From the NCBI GenBank assembly GCA_009379995.1, contig WHSR01000018.1:1-64000 (forward strand): a stretch of DNA of 64,000 nucleotides. The letters run 5' to 3'. Within the stretch, counting starts at the first letter, position 1. The number at the start of each line of letters is the position of its first letter. Positions 53,875-63,192 of the stretch are shown in pieces. The position numbers and the translations under genes are program-made. This stretch comes from Streptosporangiales bacterium (GTDB lineage: Bacteria > Actinomycetota > Actinomycetes > Streptosporangiales > WHSR01). The notes beneath the pieces were generated by a model, which made no database searches, was not told where the DNA came from, and worked only from the letters and a program-made list of their open reading frames with translations.

Positions 53875-55269
53875 CTAGCCGCCGGCCAGTGCCCGGAAGT
53901 ACTGGTACAGCTCGAGGGCTCCCAGGGCCAGCGGGATGATGCTCAGCAGCACCAGGATCTCGAGGATGTCCAGCGCCCGACCCCAGTAGGGTGACGGCCT
54001 CCGGTGGCTGTACACCAGGCCGAGGAGCAGGGCGATACCGGCGCCCGCCACCACCGCGGTCACGACCAACAGCAGCCGAAGCGCCGGGCTCATGACGAAG
54101 GCCAGGCCGACGATTACCGAGGCCCCGCCCAGCATCGAGCCCACGAGCAGCACGTACCGCTGCGTGCGGGCTGGGTAGACGCGCGAGCGCAGCAGCAGCG
54201 CGAGGGCGAGGACGGCGGCCAGCACTCCCGCGATGAGCGAGTGGCTGGACATCAGCGTCCATTGGCACACCACGAGCACCGCGGCGACCGCCCCCAACAG
54301 CGCGGCGAGGTACTCGTCGCCCAGCGCTGTCTGCTCCAGCGTCCCGGGCTCGGGGAGCGACTCCTCGTCGCGCCGGAAGTCGGTTGCGTCGGCCGGCAGC
54401 GCCGGCATGGTCAGCCCGGCCAGGCGCAGCGACAGCAACGGCAGCAGCGGCGTGAAGGCCATCACCACGGCCGCGGTCGCGGCGGCGATCCCTTGTGCCG
54501 GGGCCCCACTGATCATGGCGATGATCGCGGCGATGCCACCGATGCCTCCGGCCGTCGCGGCGGCGAGGAACAGCGGTAGGAAGTCTCCGATCGCCGCCGC
54601 GGCGATCACGGCGAACATCACCAGCGCGGCGCAGGCCACGACGAGCTGCGCGCGGCCGGCCGCCGCCATGCCCTCCTCGGGCGTCAGCAGGACGAGTCCT
54701 CCGGCGAACGCGTACCCGAGCGCGGCCCCGCCGAGCACCGTACCGGCGACCGCGTCGCCCCCCGCCCGGGCAAGCCCGCTCCCCACACCGATGAGCAGGA
54801 TGGCAAGGGTGAAGGCGAGGAGACTCCCGGCCCAGCCCGCACCGGAGCCGGCGACCACGCCGGCGCCGAGCAGCAGCATTATGAGGCCCGCGACCAGCCC
54901 CACCTTCCGGGTGGCGACCGGCTCCCAGCGCCCCTCCTTGCTCATCGCGACGTGCGCCACCGCCTCGGCGACGTCGTCGAACACCGGTGCGGGAGGCTGC
55001 TCCCCACGCGGGGTGAGGTACAGCATCTCCCCGTCCCGTACGCCCAGCGCCTCTACCGTTCGTCCGGTGTCGACGGCCGCGTCACCCACCCGGGTGAGCA
55101 CCCATTCGTTCGGCGCGGCGTCGCGGTCGGCGGGGTCTTCCCCCACCAGATGCAGCAGTTGTGGAAGTAGGTCGGCGATTGTGGCACTCTGCGGAAGTGA
55201 CACATCTACCCGGGCACGCGGGGCGACGACAGTCACCCGGGCGAAGCCGGTGTGCATGCTCGTTGTCAC
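53875..55269 (-). CDS. eccD: type VII secretion protein EccD
   Basis: Forms the membrane channel core of the ESX system. The 464-residue protein has an N-terminal ubiquitin-like domain (TVVAPRARVDVSLPQSATIA) and about 11 membrane helices, for example LVAGLIMLLLGAGVVAGSGA. GTG 55269 is chosen because AGGAGA lies upstream; an internal ATG at 55257 gives a slightly shorter protein. It is divergent from eccC. Confidence 0.92.
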   Translation of the reverse strand: MTTSMHTGFARVTVVAPRARVDVSLPQSATIADLLPQLLHLVGEDPADRDAAPNEWVLTRVGDAAVDTGRTVEALGVRDGEMLYLTPRGEQPPAPVFDDVAEAVAHVAMSKEGRWEPVATRKVGLVAGLIMLLLGAGVVAGSGAGWAGSLLAFTLAILLIGVGSGLARAGGDAVAGTVLGGAALGYAFAGGLVLLTPEEGMAAAGRAQLVVACAALVMFAVIAAAAIGDFLPLFLAAATAGGIGGIAAIIAMISGAPAQGIAAATAAVVMAFTPLLPLLSLRLAGLTMPALPADATDFRRDEESLPEPGTLEQTALGDEYLAALLGAVAAVLVVCQWTLMSSHSLIAGVLAAVLALALLLRSRVYPARTQRYVLLVGSMLGGASVIVGLAFVMSPALRLLLVVTAVVAGAGIALLLGLVYSHRRPSPYWGRALDILEILVLLSIIPLALGALELYQYFRALAGG

Positions 55270-55375
55270 GGGACTGTCTCCTGGGGTCGATGCGGCTGAC
55301 TCCCGTTTGTCGGCAGAGAATCTACCCGCAGCGGCCCGCAGAGGGCAGGATTGGTGCCAACGCGGAGGGGAGCGT

Positions 55376-58300
55376 ATGAGCACCGTAGTTTTTCGGCGCC
55401 CGCCACGGAAGGCGTCACCGGAATTGCCGCGCGGCGAGGTCGCCTTGGTCCCGCCGCCGGAGCTGCCGACGACGCGGCGCGACATGACGCAGGTGCTGTA
55501 CATGCTGCCGATGGTGGCGGGTGGCGGTGCCATGGCAATGCTGTACGCGGGCCGTGGCGGCGGACCGCTGACGTACGTCGTCGGGGGCCTGTTCGGGGTC
55601 TCCATGCTGGGCATGGCGGCCATGGCGTTTCTGCGTCCGACGCAGGGCAAGAAGTCCGAGGTGGACGAGGAGCGCCGAGATTACATGCGCTACCTCGGCC
55701 AGACCCGCAAGCAGGTACGGGACGTCGCCGAGCAGCAACGCAAGTCGTTGCTGTGGCGGCACCCGGACCCCGACGTGCTGTGGTCACTCGGCGCGAGCAA
55801 CCGGCTCTGGGAACGGCGTACGAGCGACGAGGACTTCGCGCTCATCCGTCTCGGCCTGGGCAACCAACATCTTGCGACGCCTTTGATCCCGCCACAGACC
55901 GTGCCGGTCGAGGATCTGGAGCCGATGGCGGCCAGCGGCCTGCGCCGGTTCGTGCGCACGTACTCGATCGTGCCCGACCTCCCCATCGCGGTGTCGCTGC
56001 GCAGCTTCACCCGGGTCAGCCTGATCGGCGACCGTCCGCTGACCGCCGGACTAGCGCGGGCGATGCTGGGTCAGCTCGCCACCTTCCACTCCCCAGATGA
56101 CCTGGAGATCTGGGTGTGCACGTCGCAGGACCGGCGCGCCGACTGGGAATGGGTGAAGTGGATGCCGCACGCCCAGCACCGGACCGCCACCGACGCCGCC
56201 GGCCCCGTGCGGATGGTCGCTAGCCGGCTCGAGGAGCTGGAGGCCCTCGCCGAGTCGGACCTGGCCGAGCGGCCGAGGTTCAGCCCGAACACCCCGCTGC
56301 CCGGTGACACCCCGCACATCGTGGTGATCGTCGATGGCGGGGGGATGTCGGTGGAGTCCCAGCTGGCGGACGCCGACGGCGTGCTCGGGGTGACGCTCAT
56401 CGAGCTCGCCGGCGCGCAGATACCCGCGTTCGACCCCGACGCGGACCGCAACGCCCTGCGTCTGGTGGTGGAGCGCGACCGGCTGGGCGTGGTCGGCGAG
56501 ACCGGTGTGGAGAAGCTCGGCGAGGCCGACACGCTGTCCCGGGCACAGGCCGAGGCGTTGGCCAGGCTGCTGTCGCCGATCCGGCTCAGCGGGGCCGAGG
56601 AGGACGAGGAGGAGCCCCTCGCGGCGCACATGGGTCTCACCGAGCTGTTGGGGCTCGGCGACCCGCACAGCATCGACCCGACCTACACCTGGCGCCCCCG
56701 GGCGCCCCGCGACCGGCTGCGGGTACCGATCGGCGTCGGTCCGGACGGCGCGACAGTGGACCTCGACATCAAGGAGTCCGCCGAGGGCGGGATGGGGCCG
56801 CATGGCCTGTGTATCGGCGCGACCGGATCCGGCAAGAGCGAGCTGCTTCGCACGCTGGTGGCCGGCCTGGCGGTCACGCATTCGTCCGAGACCCTGAACC
56901 TGGTGCTGGTCGACTTCAAGGGCGGTGCGACGTTCGCCGGCATGGCCGAGCTGCCGCACACCGCGGCGGTCATCACCAACCTCGCCGACGACCTGACCCT
57001 GGTCGACCGCATGCAAGACGCGCTGAACGGCGAGATGGTGCGCCGGCAGGAGCTGTTGAAGGCGGCCGGCAACTTCCAGTCGGTACGCGACTACGAGCGG
57101 GCCCGGCAGCGGGGCGCGGACCTGGAGCCGCTGCCCAGCCTCTTCATCGTCTGTGACGAGTTCAGCGAGCTGCTGTCGGCCAAGCCGGACTTCATCGACC
57201 TGTTCGTGGCGATCGGCCGGCTTGGCCGAAGCCTCGCCATGCACCTGATGCTGGCCTCGCAGCGCCTGGAGGAGGGCCGGCTGCGCGGCCTGGACTCCCA
57301 CCTGAGCTACCGGATCGCCCTGCGGACCTTCTCCGGCGCGGAGAGCCGCGTGGTCATCGGCGTCCCGGACGCCTACGAGCTGCCGCCGGTTCCCGGCTCC
57401 GGCTACCTGCGGCCGGATCCGGCCTCGCTGGTGCGGTTCAAGGGCGCGTACGTCTCCGGCGCGTACAAGCCCCGTGGCGGGGTCAGCCCACGCAAGGGGA
57501 TCGGCCGGACGGTGACCGCGAATGTCATTCCCTTCACCACCGCCTACCTACCCCCGGACACGCCGCTGGAGCCGCCGAAGGAGGACCGCGAGCAGGACAC
57601 GTCGTCCGACGACGAGCCGGCCGCCCCGGGGCAGACGGTGCTCGACGTCGTGGTCGACCAGCTGGAGAGCCACGGTCCCCCGGCACACCGGATCTGGCTG
57701 CCGCCGCTGACCGAGCCGTCCAGCCTGGACGAGCTGCTGCCCCGGCTCGGCCTCACCCCCGACCGAGGGCTGTGCCCGGTCGGCTGGGAGGGCAACGGAC
57801 GGCTCACGGTTCCGGTGGCCATCGTCGACAAGCCGTTCGAGCAGCGGCGTGACCTGCTGTGGGCCAACCTGGCGGGTGCCCAGGGGCACGCCGTCGTGGT
57901 CGGCCGGCCGCAGTCCGGCAAGAGCACGCTGGTCCGCGCGCTGATCAGCACGCTCGCGCTGAGCCACACGCCGGAGGAGGTTCAGGTCTACTGCCTCGAC
58001 TTCGGTGGCGGCACGCTGGCCTCGCTCGATGGCCTGCCGCACGTCGGGAGCGTCGCGAGCCGCCTCGAGCCCGACGTGGTGCGGCGCACCGTCGCCGAGA
58101 TGATCACCCTGCTGGACGAGCGCGAGCGGGACTTCCAGGCGCAGGGCATCGACTCGATGGCCACCTTCCGGGCCCGCCGCAGCCAGGGCAAGCTGGAGGA
58201 CCGGTTCGGCGACGTGTTCCTGATCGTCGACGGCTGGGGGCAGCTGCGGGAAAACTACGAGCCCCTCGAGCAGTCGATCACCAGCATCGCCCAGCGCGGG

Positions 58301-59380
58301 CTGAACTACGGAGTGCACGTCGTGATCACCGCGCAGCGGTGGGCGGAGATGCGACCGGCGCTGCGCGACCTTCTCGGCACCCGTTTCGAGCTGCGCCTCG
58401 GCGACCCGTCGGAGTCGGAGATCGATCGGCGTACCGCGATGAACGTGCCCGAGGGGATGCCCGGGCGTGGCGTGGGCCGGGACAAGCTGCACTTCCTGAC
58501 CGCGGTGCCGCGCATCGACGGTAAGCACTCGGACGAGGACCTGGTGGAAGGCGTGGCCGACATGGTCAAGCAGGTGGCCGAGGCGTGGACCCGGCCGCCG
58601 GCCCCACCGGTGCGGCTGCTGCCGTTCACCTTCCCGGCCGAGGACCTGCCGAAGCCGGAGCCCGGCAAGAGGCTCGTACCCATCGGGATTCAGGAGTCCG
58701 ACCTCGGGCCGGTGTACCTCGACTTCAGCACAGACCCGCACTTCCTGTGCTTCGGCGACGTGGAGTGCGGCAAGTCGGACCTGCTACGGGTCATCACCCG
58801 CGGGGTCATGTCGCGGTACACGTCCGAGGAGGCCCGCATCATCGTCGTCGACTACCGGCGGGCCCTGCTCGACGTCAGCGAGGGCGACCACATGCTGGGC
58901 TACGCGACGTCGAGCACCATGCTCAGCGGCATGATCAACGAGGTGCGGGGCTCCATGCAGCGTCGTCTCCCCGGGCCCGACGTCACGCGCGACCAGCTCA
59001 TCAGGCGCGACTGGTGGAGCGGCCCGGAACTGTTCCTCATCGTCGACGACTACGATCTGGTCGCCACCGCGTCGGGGAACCCGCTGGCTCCGCTGGCCGA
59101 CTTCCTGCCGCAGGCCCGCGACATCGGGCTGCACGTCATCATGGCCCGCAGCGTCAACGGGGTCTCCCGAGCCATGTTCGAGCCGGTCCTTGCCCGGATC
59201 AAGGAGGGCGGCTCGCCGGGTCTGGTGATGTCCGGCCGTCGAGAGGAAGGCCAGGTTCTCGGCGACGTCCGGCCGTCGGAGCAGCCGCCCGGGCGCGGCA
59301 CGTTGGTGAGCCGGCGCCGCGGCGCCCAGCTCGTCCAGGTGGCATGGCTGCCGGCCCAGGAGCTGCAGCACACGACGTGA
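55376..59380 (+). CDS. eccC: type VII secretion ATPase EccC (FtsK/SpoIIIE type)
   Basis: Motor of the ESX secretion system. The 1334-residue protein has an N-terminal membrane segment pair (about 45-85) and three FtsK/SpoIIIE ATPase domains. Walker A motifs are GATGSGKSELL (Lys487), GRPQSGKSTLV (Lys849) and GDVECGKSDLL (Lys1133). Domain 1 has the DFKGGATF and VCDEFSELL segments. Single-chain EccC is typical of this type of locus, unlike the split EccCa/EccCb of mycobacterial ESX-1. ATG 55376 follows GGAGGGGAG. The upstream in-frame extension over the eccD gene is rejected. Confidence 0.95.
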   Translation: MSTVVFRRPPRKASPELPRGEVALVPPPELPTTRRDMTQVLYMLPMVAGGGAMAMLYAGRGGGPLTYVVGGLFGVSMLGMAAMAFLRPTQGKKSEVDEERRDYMRYLGQTRKQVRDVAEQQRKSLLWRHPDPDVLWSLGASNRLWERRTSDEDFALIRLGLGNQHLATPLIPPQTVPVEDLEPMAASGLRRFVRTYSIVPDLPIAVSLRSFTRVSLIGDRPLTAGLARAMLGQLATFHSPDDLEIWVCTSQDRRADWEWVKWMPHAQHRTATDAAGPVRMVASRLEELEALAESDLAERPRFSPNTPLPGDTPHIVVIVDGGGMSVESQLADADGVLGVTLIELAGAQIPAFDPDADRNALRLVVERDRLGVVGETGVEKLGEADTLSRAQAEALARLLSPIRLSGAEEDEEEPLAAHMGLTELLGLGDPHSIDPTYTWRPRAPRDRLRVPIGVGPDGATVDLDIKESAEGGMGPHGLCIGATGSGKSELLRTLVAGLAVTHSSETLNLVLVDFKGGATFAGMAELPHTAAVITNLADDLTLVDRMQDALNGEMVRRQELLKAAGNFQSVRDYERARQRGADLEPLPSLFIVCDEFSELLSAKPDFIDLFVAIGRLGRSLAMHLMLASQRLEEGRLRGLDSHLSYRIALRTFSGAESRVVIGVPDAYELPPVPGSGYLRPDPASLVRFKGAYVSGAYKPRGGVSPRKGIGRTVTANVIPFTTAYLPPDTPLEPPKEDREQDTSSDDEPAAPGQTVLDVVVDQLESHGPPAHRIWLPPLTEPSSLDELLPRLGLTPDRGLCPVGWEGNGRLTVPVAIVDKPFEQRRDLLWANLAGAQGHAVVVGRPQSGKSTLVRALISTLALSHTPEEVQVYCLDFGGGTLASLDGLPHVGSVASRLEPDVVRRTVAEMITLLDERERDFQAQGIDSMATFRARRSQGKLEDRFGDVFLIVDGWGQLRENYEPLEQSITSIAQRGLNYGVHVVITAQRWAEMRPALRDLLGTRFELRLGDPSESEIDRRTAMNVPEGMPGRGVGRDKLHFLTAVPRIDGKHSDEDLVEGVADMVKQVAEAWTRPPAPPVRLLPFTFPAEDLPKPEPGKRLVPIGIQESDLGPVYLDFSTDPHFLCFGDVECGKSDLLRVITRGVMSRYTSEEARIIVVDYRRALLDVSEGDHMLGYATSSTMLSGMINEVRGSMQRRLPGPDVTRDQLIRRDWWSGPELFLIVDDYDLVATASGNPLAPLADFLPQARDIGLHVIMARSVNGVSRAMFEPVLARIKEGGSPGLVMSGRREEGQVLGDVRPSEQPPGRGTLVSRRRGAQLVQVAWLPAQELQHTT

Positions 59381-59476
59381 TGCCGTGCCCGCTGCCGGGC
59401 GCTTGACATCGCGGTGGGACCCTCGAAAGAGTGTCCCTCAGCTCATGGCTCCAGGTGCACGATGACGGGGGGCACG

Positions 59477-59788
59477 ATGGGGGCGATCGTGGGTGACGGC
59501 AGAGCGTGGACGCGAGACATCGACGAGCTCGAGTCGCTCGGCAGGACCGAGGTGGCAAACGTCGGGGACGACATGGCGCGCAGTGCCGACCTCGTCCGCA
59601 GGATCGACGTCGATCCGATCGCCCTTACCGAATTGGACCTCGCCCGCGATGTGGCGCAGTCCCATGATCAGGTGCGCTTCCGACTCGAGGAGGCGTTGCG
59701 GATGAGCTCGGAGCGCGTCGACGCCGTCGCCAGGGCCATCGCGGCCATCGCCGAGCATTACCGGGCCCTCGACGAGCATTACCGGTAG
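59477..59788 (+). CDS. candidate type VII secretion substrate with YxxxD motif
   Basis: 103-residue helical protein lying 96 bp after eccC. It has no WxG. Near the C-terminus, EHYRALDEHYR contains YRALD, a match to the YxxxD/E secretion signal placed after a long helix. The body (RTEVANVGDDMARSADLVRR) is Asp/Arg-rich and helical, as in PE- or EsxB-like proteins. ATG 59477 is chosen because GGGGGG lies 4 bases upstream. The next gene starts 9 bp after its stop. Confidence 0.65.
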   Translation: MGAIVGDGRAWTRDIDELESLGRTEVANVGDDMARSADLVRRIDVDPIALTELDLARDVAQSHDQVRFRLEEALRMSSERVDAVARAIAAIAEHYRALDEHYR

Positions 59789-59797
59789 GGGTTGTCG

Positions 59798-60490
59798 GTG
59801 GGCGCATCCCAGATGCCCCCGCTGCAGGGGATGAGCGGGTCGGCGCTCCTCGACGCCGCCGCGCGGATGGTCAACTTTCCCTGGGTGCCTTCCAAGGTCA
59901 CCGAGCCGATCGACGTGGCACAGCCCCAGCTCCTGGAGGCGGTGCGGGAGGACTGGGCCAGGGCGGCGGACGCCGTGGACCAGAACATCCTCGACCTCGA
60001 CCGCGCCTCGCTTCGGGTCCTCGACAACTGGGTGGGCGATTCCGCCAAGGCGTTCTACGACTACGTCACCGACCTGATCGACGTCGTGGAGGCACAGCAC
60101 ACGGCGCTGAGAAGGCTCTCCGAACCGCTGGAGCGGGTCCAGCGGGCGATCGAGGATGCCCAGCGCCGTGTCGACGAGGCGCGGAACGCTGCGGTCACCG
60201 CCCTGCTGCCCGCTGCCGCCGCCGGCGTCTCGGACGGCGTCGCCACGCCCGGCGGCGCCGCCGTCGCCCCGAGCGTCAGAGCCATCGTCGGTACGCTGAC
60301 CGCGTACGTGTCAGCCTGTTCCACGATCAGGAACGATCTAGAAAGGGTCATCGACGCCGCGGGCGAGGAGATGCAGGCGCTCGCCGCCGGGGTGTCGGAG
60401 GACAGGATCAGGGAGGTCACCGCGCCGCCGCCGCCACAGTTCAGCAACGACGGCTTCCGCTCCGTCAACGAACCAGACGAACTGCCATGA
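59798..60490 (+). CDS. WxG-containing ESX-like protein
   Basis: 230-residue protein, GTG start 9 bp after the preceding gene. The N-terminal half is helical and has WVG in DNWVGDSAKAFYDYV at about residue 78, the WxG turn of WXG100 proteins, in a longer helical-hairpin protein (about 40-130). The C-terminal half is Ala-rich with AGEEMQALAAGVSEDRI and a PPPPQF tail. It pairs naturally with the YxxxD protein upstream. Its stop overlaps the next start (ATGA). Confidence 0.72.
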   Translation: MGASQMPPLQGMSGSALLDAAARMVNFPWVPSKVTEPIDVAQPQLLEAVREDWARAADAVDQNILDLDRASLRVLDNWVGDSAKAFYDYVTDLIDVVEAQHTALRRLSEPLERVQRAIEDAQRRVDEARNAAVTALLPAAAAGVSDGVATPGGAAVAPSVRAIVGTLTAYVSACSTIRNDLERVIDAAGEEMQALAAGVSEDRIREVTAPPPPQFSNDGFRSVNEPDELP

Positions 60491-60879
60491 CCCAGCAAGG
60501 CGATTCGCTGTTCGACGGCTTCGCCGCGTTCAAGGAACTGTTCACCAGGCTCGGGGAGGAGATCCGAGAGGTGCGCGTGCAGGGCCAAGCCGGCAACGGC
60601 ATGGTGACCGCGACGGCGCTGGCGACGGGTCAGATCGTCGACATCGCGATAAGCGCACGGGCGGTCCGGGAGTACGGTCCGGAGGAGCTGAGCCGCATGG
60701 TGCTCGCTGCGGTCCAGGATGCAACGGCTCGGGCGCACCGGACGGCGCTGCACAGCCTGGAGGGGATCGTCGGCGGCCCGGCAAGCTACCAGGATCTGCT
60801 CGACTACGTTGACGGGATCAACGAGGAGTTGGGTTCCGGCAGCACAGCTATGCGGACCCCGCCTCCGTGGCGTCGCTAG
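60487..60879 (+). CDS. YbaB/EbfC family protein of the secretion locus
   Basis: 130-residue YbaB-like protein: FAAFKELFTRLGEEIREVRV helix, then NGMVTATALATGQIVDIAIS strands and ELSRMVLAAVQDATARAH helix. It overlaps the WxG gene by 4 bp and so is made with it. A similar YbaB-like gene precedes the broken EspC-like gene at 40103, so YbaB plus secreted partner is a repeated module. Its role may be in DNA binding, chaperoning or regulation. An IS element begins 28 bp downstream. Confidence 0.82.
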   Translation: MTQQGDSLFDGFAAFKELFTRLGEEIREVRVQGQAGNGMVTATALATGQIVDIAISARAVREYGPEELSRMVLAAVQDATARAHRTALHSLEGIVGGPASYQDLLDYVDGINEELGSGSTAMRTPPPWRR

Positions 60880-60906
60880 AGTCCTCTTCCCAATCGGAGT
60901 CGCTAG

Positions 60907-61340
60907 GGCCTGTTTCGGAAGTGATCAGGTGTCGAGCGGTAGCTCCAGCAGCCGGGCCAGGATTCGTGCCCAAGTGCCATCGCGTTGCCAGCGGCGAAAC
61001 AACCCATAGACCGTCTGCCACGGCCCGTACCGCTCGGGCACATCCCGCCAGGGCGAGCCGGTGCGGACCCGCCACCGGATCCCGTCGATGAGCTGCCGCT
61101 TGCTCCACTTCGGCGGACGCCCCCGGCTTCGCCGACGTGGGCGGCAGCGGCTCCAGCACCGCCCACTGCGCGTCAGTCAGGTAGAACCGCCCCGCCGGCG
61201 CTAGGGTGGCCACGAGGTCTCCGGATCAGTGGTCCCTTTTTGGTCGAAGAACCACCTACCGGAGACCTCACTGCTCATCGATCACCGACACGCCGACACC
61301 GACGATCCGACCCAGCCTCAATCTCCTTCTGAAACAGGCC
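60907..61340 (-). mobile_element. 434-bp non-autonomous IS5-type element
   Basis: Ends are imperfect terminal inverted repeats GGCCTGTTTCGGAAG (left) and GGCCTGTTTCAGAAG (right, minus strand), flanked on both sides by CTAG (60903-60906 and 61341-61344), a 4-bp target duplication of YTAR type seen in IS5 relatives. It contains only an N-terminal transposase remnant, so it cannot move by itself. A further inverted repeat (GAGGTCTCCGG ... CCGGAGACCTC) lies near its right end. Confidence 0.82.
60925..61213 (-). pseudogene. IS5-type transposase N-terminal remnant
   Basis: The minus strand encodes [20 protein letters not shown], then a +1 G in a G run shifts frame, after which [20 protein letters not shown] and [20 protein letters not shown] appear, ending with LLELPLDT and TGA 60927-60925. 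These are the N-terminal winged-helix parts of IS5 (IS427-like) transposases. The DDE catalytic domain is entirely absent. Confidence 0.8.
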
Positions 61341-62526
61341 CTAGGTGGCGTACGCTTGTGAAGGTCTGCGCCGGATCCTCCTGGAGGATGGACCGAAGAA
61401 GCGGCTCCTTGGGCAGCGGTAGCCGCCCGGCGAGCCGGATCGTAGTATCCCGGAGTTGCCGTAGACCAGGGCCGGTGAACCGTTCGCTCACCAGCGCATG
61501 CATGCGGGAGCCGTTCTGCACGCGAGTGGCGGCTGGCTTGCGCCGGGCGACGTAGCGGGCGATGGCCAGGTCGGACGGCTGCTCGCGGGACAATTCGGCG
61601 GCGAGTGCCGCAGCATCAAGGAGGGTGCTGCTGGCGCCCTGGCCCAAGTGAGGCGTCATCGCGTGCGCAGCATCGCCGAGCAACACCAGGTTGTCGGTGC
61701 TCCAGCGCGCACAGCGTACTTCCTGGACTGGGGTGATGAGCAGGTCGCGGTCGGCTGCGCCGAGCGCGCGATCCGCCCCGGGGAGCATTGTTCCGGCCAA
61801 GCGACGAAGCGCGGGGAGGTCACGACATTGCAGCGCAGTCTTCAGCGGTCCACGCGATGCCCCGAGCGCCAGATAGGAAGTCCCGTCGCCGAGCGGAGCC
61901 GCGATCGCGATCCCGAGTCGGCTCCAGTGTTCACCGATCGCGGTCTGCCCGAATCCCTCGCCGAGCACCAACGCACGCAGAGCAATGCTCGGGGAACCCA
62001 CGCGCCGGGCAGCGAAGCCTGCGGCCGCTCGCACTGTGGAGTGCACGCCGTCGGCGCCGACGACCAGGTCGTGCCGCAGCTGGTAGGCGACCCCGGTCGG
62101 TCCCCGTATATGGAGCCTGCCGTCAGCCATGCCGATCACTTCGTGGCCGAAGCGAGCGTCGATGTGCCGGGAGCGGCGGGTAGCATCGTAGAGCACCTGG
62201 TGCAGCGCGCTGCGGGTGAGCGCGAGGACGTGGTCGAGACCGTGCCCGAAGTCGGGAAACGCGATGTCCAGCACGACGCGGCCGTTCAAGGAGTACATTC
62301 CACGCCGCACGGCGAATGCACGTTCGTGAAGCCGCTCACGGAGACCAAGTCCGTAGAGAACTGCCAGCCCGTTCGGGTACAGCGCGATGGCCACCCCTGC
62401 GGCTCCCGGCTTGGGAACACGTTCGACCATGGTTACCTGGGCACCGATCCGGGAGAGCAGCAGCGCGGTCGATAGCCCCCCGATGCCGCCGCCCACGACG
62501 GTAACTCGAAGTCCGTTACGCAACAC
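61318..62526 (-). CDS. FAD-dependent monooxygenase (PHBH-type), C-terminus altered by IS
   Basis: 402-residue flavin monooxygenase with VTVVGGGIGGLSTALLLSRIG, VVGADGVHSTVRAA and LVLLGDAAHAMTPHLGQGAS, the hallmarks of p-hydroxybenzoate hydroxylase-type enzymes. It would hydroxylate an aromatic or similar substrate. GTG 62526 is chosen because AGGAG lies 6 bases upstream. The final residues GPVSEGD and the stop TGA (61320-61318) come from the right end of the IS element. Core motifs are complete, so activity may be kept. Confidence 0.88.
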   Translation of the reverse strand: MLRNGLRVTVVGGGIGGLSTALLLSRIGAQVTMVERVPKPGAAGVAIALYPNGLAVLYGLGLRERLHERAFAVRRGMYSLNGRVVLDIAFPDFGHGLDHVLALTRSALHQVLYDATRRSRHIDARFGHEVIGMADGRLHIRGPTGVAYQLRHDLVVGADGVHSTVRAAAGFAARRVGSPSIALRALVLGEGFGQTAIGEHWSRLGIAIAAPLGDGTSYLALGASRGPLKTALQCRDLPALRRLAGTMLPGADRALGAADRDLLITPVQEVRCARWSTDNLVLLGDAAHAMTPHLGQGASSTLLDAAALAAELSREQPSDLAIARYVARRKPAATRVQNGSRMHALVSERFTGPGLRQLRDTTIRLAGRLPLPKEPLLRSILQEDPAQTFTSVRHLGPVSEGD

Positions 62527-63192
62527 TCGTCGCTCCTGCGTGACTCCGTTCCCGAATATCCACCGAGTATCCAGCCTGGGGCCAAGGCTACGTGTCCGGC
62601 TCACAACCGACCGACGTTGCCTCTCGGCTCACGAGAAGCCAGGTCAGAGCGCTTTCGTTTGTCGGCGTGCTGTCCGGCGCCGTCCTTGCGGAGGCAAGAT
62701 AGAAGGTCGGTTGCTCTCGGCACGTCCAAGCAGGGGGTTGACGGAGGTACACAACGCCGGTATCAACGCTCATAGTCGAACGATCGCCGGCTAGTCGGGG
62801 CATCCAGGGGAATCGCGATGTTTGGTCTCACGCACTGCGCGACGCCGGTCCGCAGGCGTTCTGGTGCGGAGCTCGGGGTGAGCCTGCGAAGACGGTTTCC
62901 CGATGTGTGTATTAGAAAAGGCTGGCCACCCCAGCGGTCACCCACGTTACCGACCGCCTGGCCGCCACGTACCGCGGTTGTAGAAGCGACCGGCCTATCG
63001 AGGTCGGCGGTGCGGTCGTCGCCTCCCCTGCCGGGGTACTGCGTCGAGTTCGGCTTTGGGTATACGACCCAGCAAGCGACCTCCTCGTCGGCTGTACCCA
63101 TGAGCCCTGGGGTCCCATGTCGGTTCATTGTCGCCATCACGAGTCCTCTGGGCTCCTTCCAGCCGCAGGGCCGTGGCTTGCTGGAGGTATTT
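62527..63192. other. non-coding region of lower GC upstream of the acyl carrier protein gene
   Basis: About 666 bp between divergent genes. Reading frames that overlap it (for example one extending upstream from the acyl carrier protein) have no family features and poor codon composition. It is less GC-rich than the rest and has AT-rich patches (TGTGTATTAGAAAAG near 62910). It likely carries promoters for both genes and may contain gene remnants. Confidence 0.45.

Noticed and set aside
54233-55375. N-terminal extension of EccC
   Set aside because: It is opposite the eccD gene and Ser/Ala-rich; a strong ribosome site precedes ATG 55376.
62818-63192. Upstream extension of the acyl carrier protein frame
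   Set aside because: No domain, atypical codons, and a good GGAGG site precedes ATG 63193.
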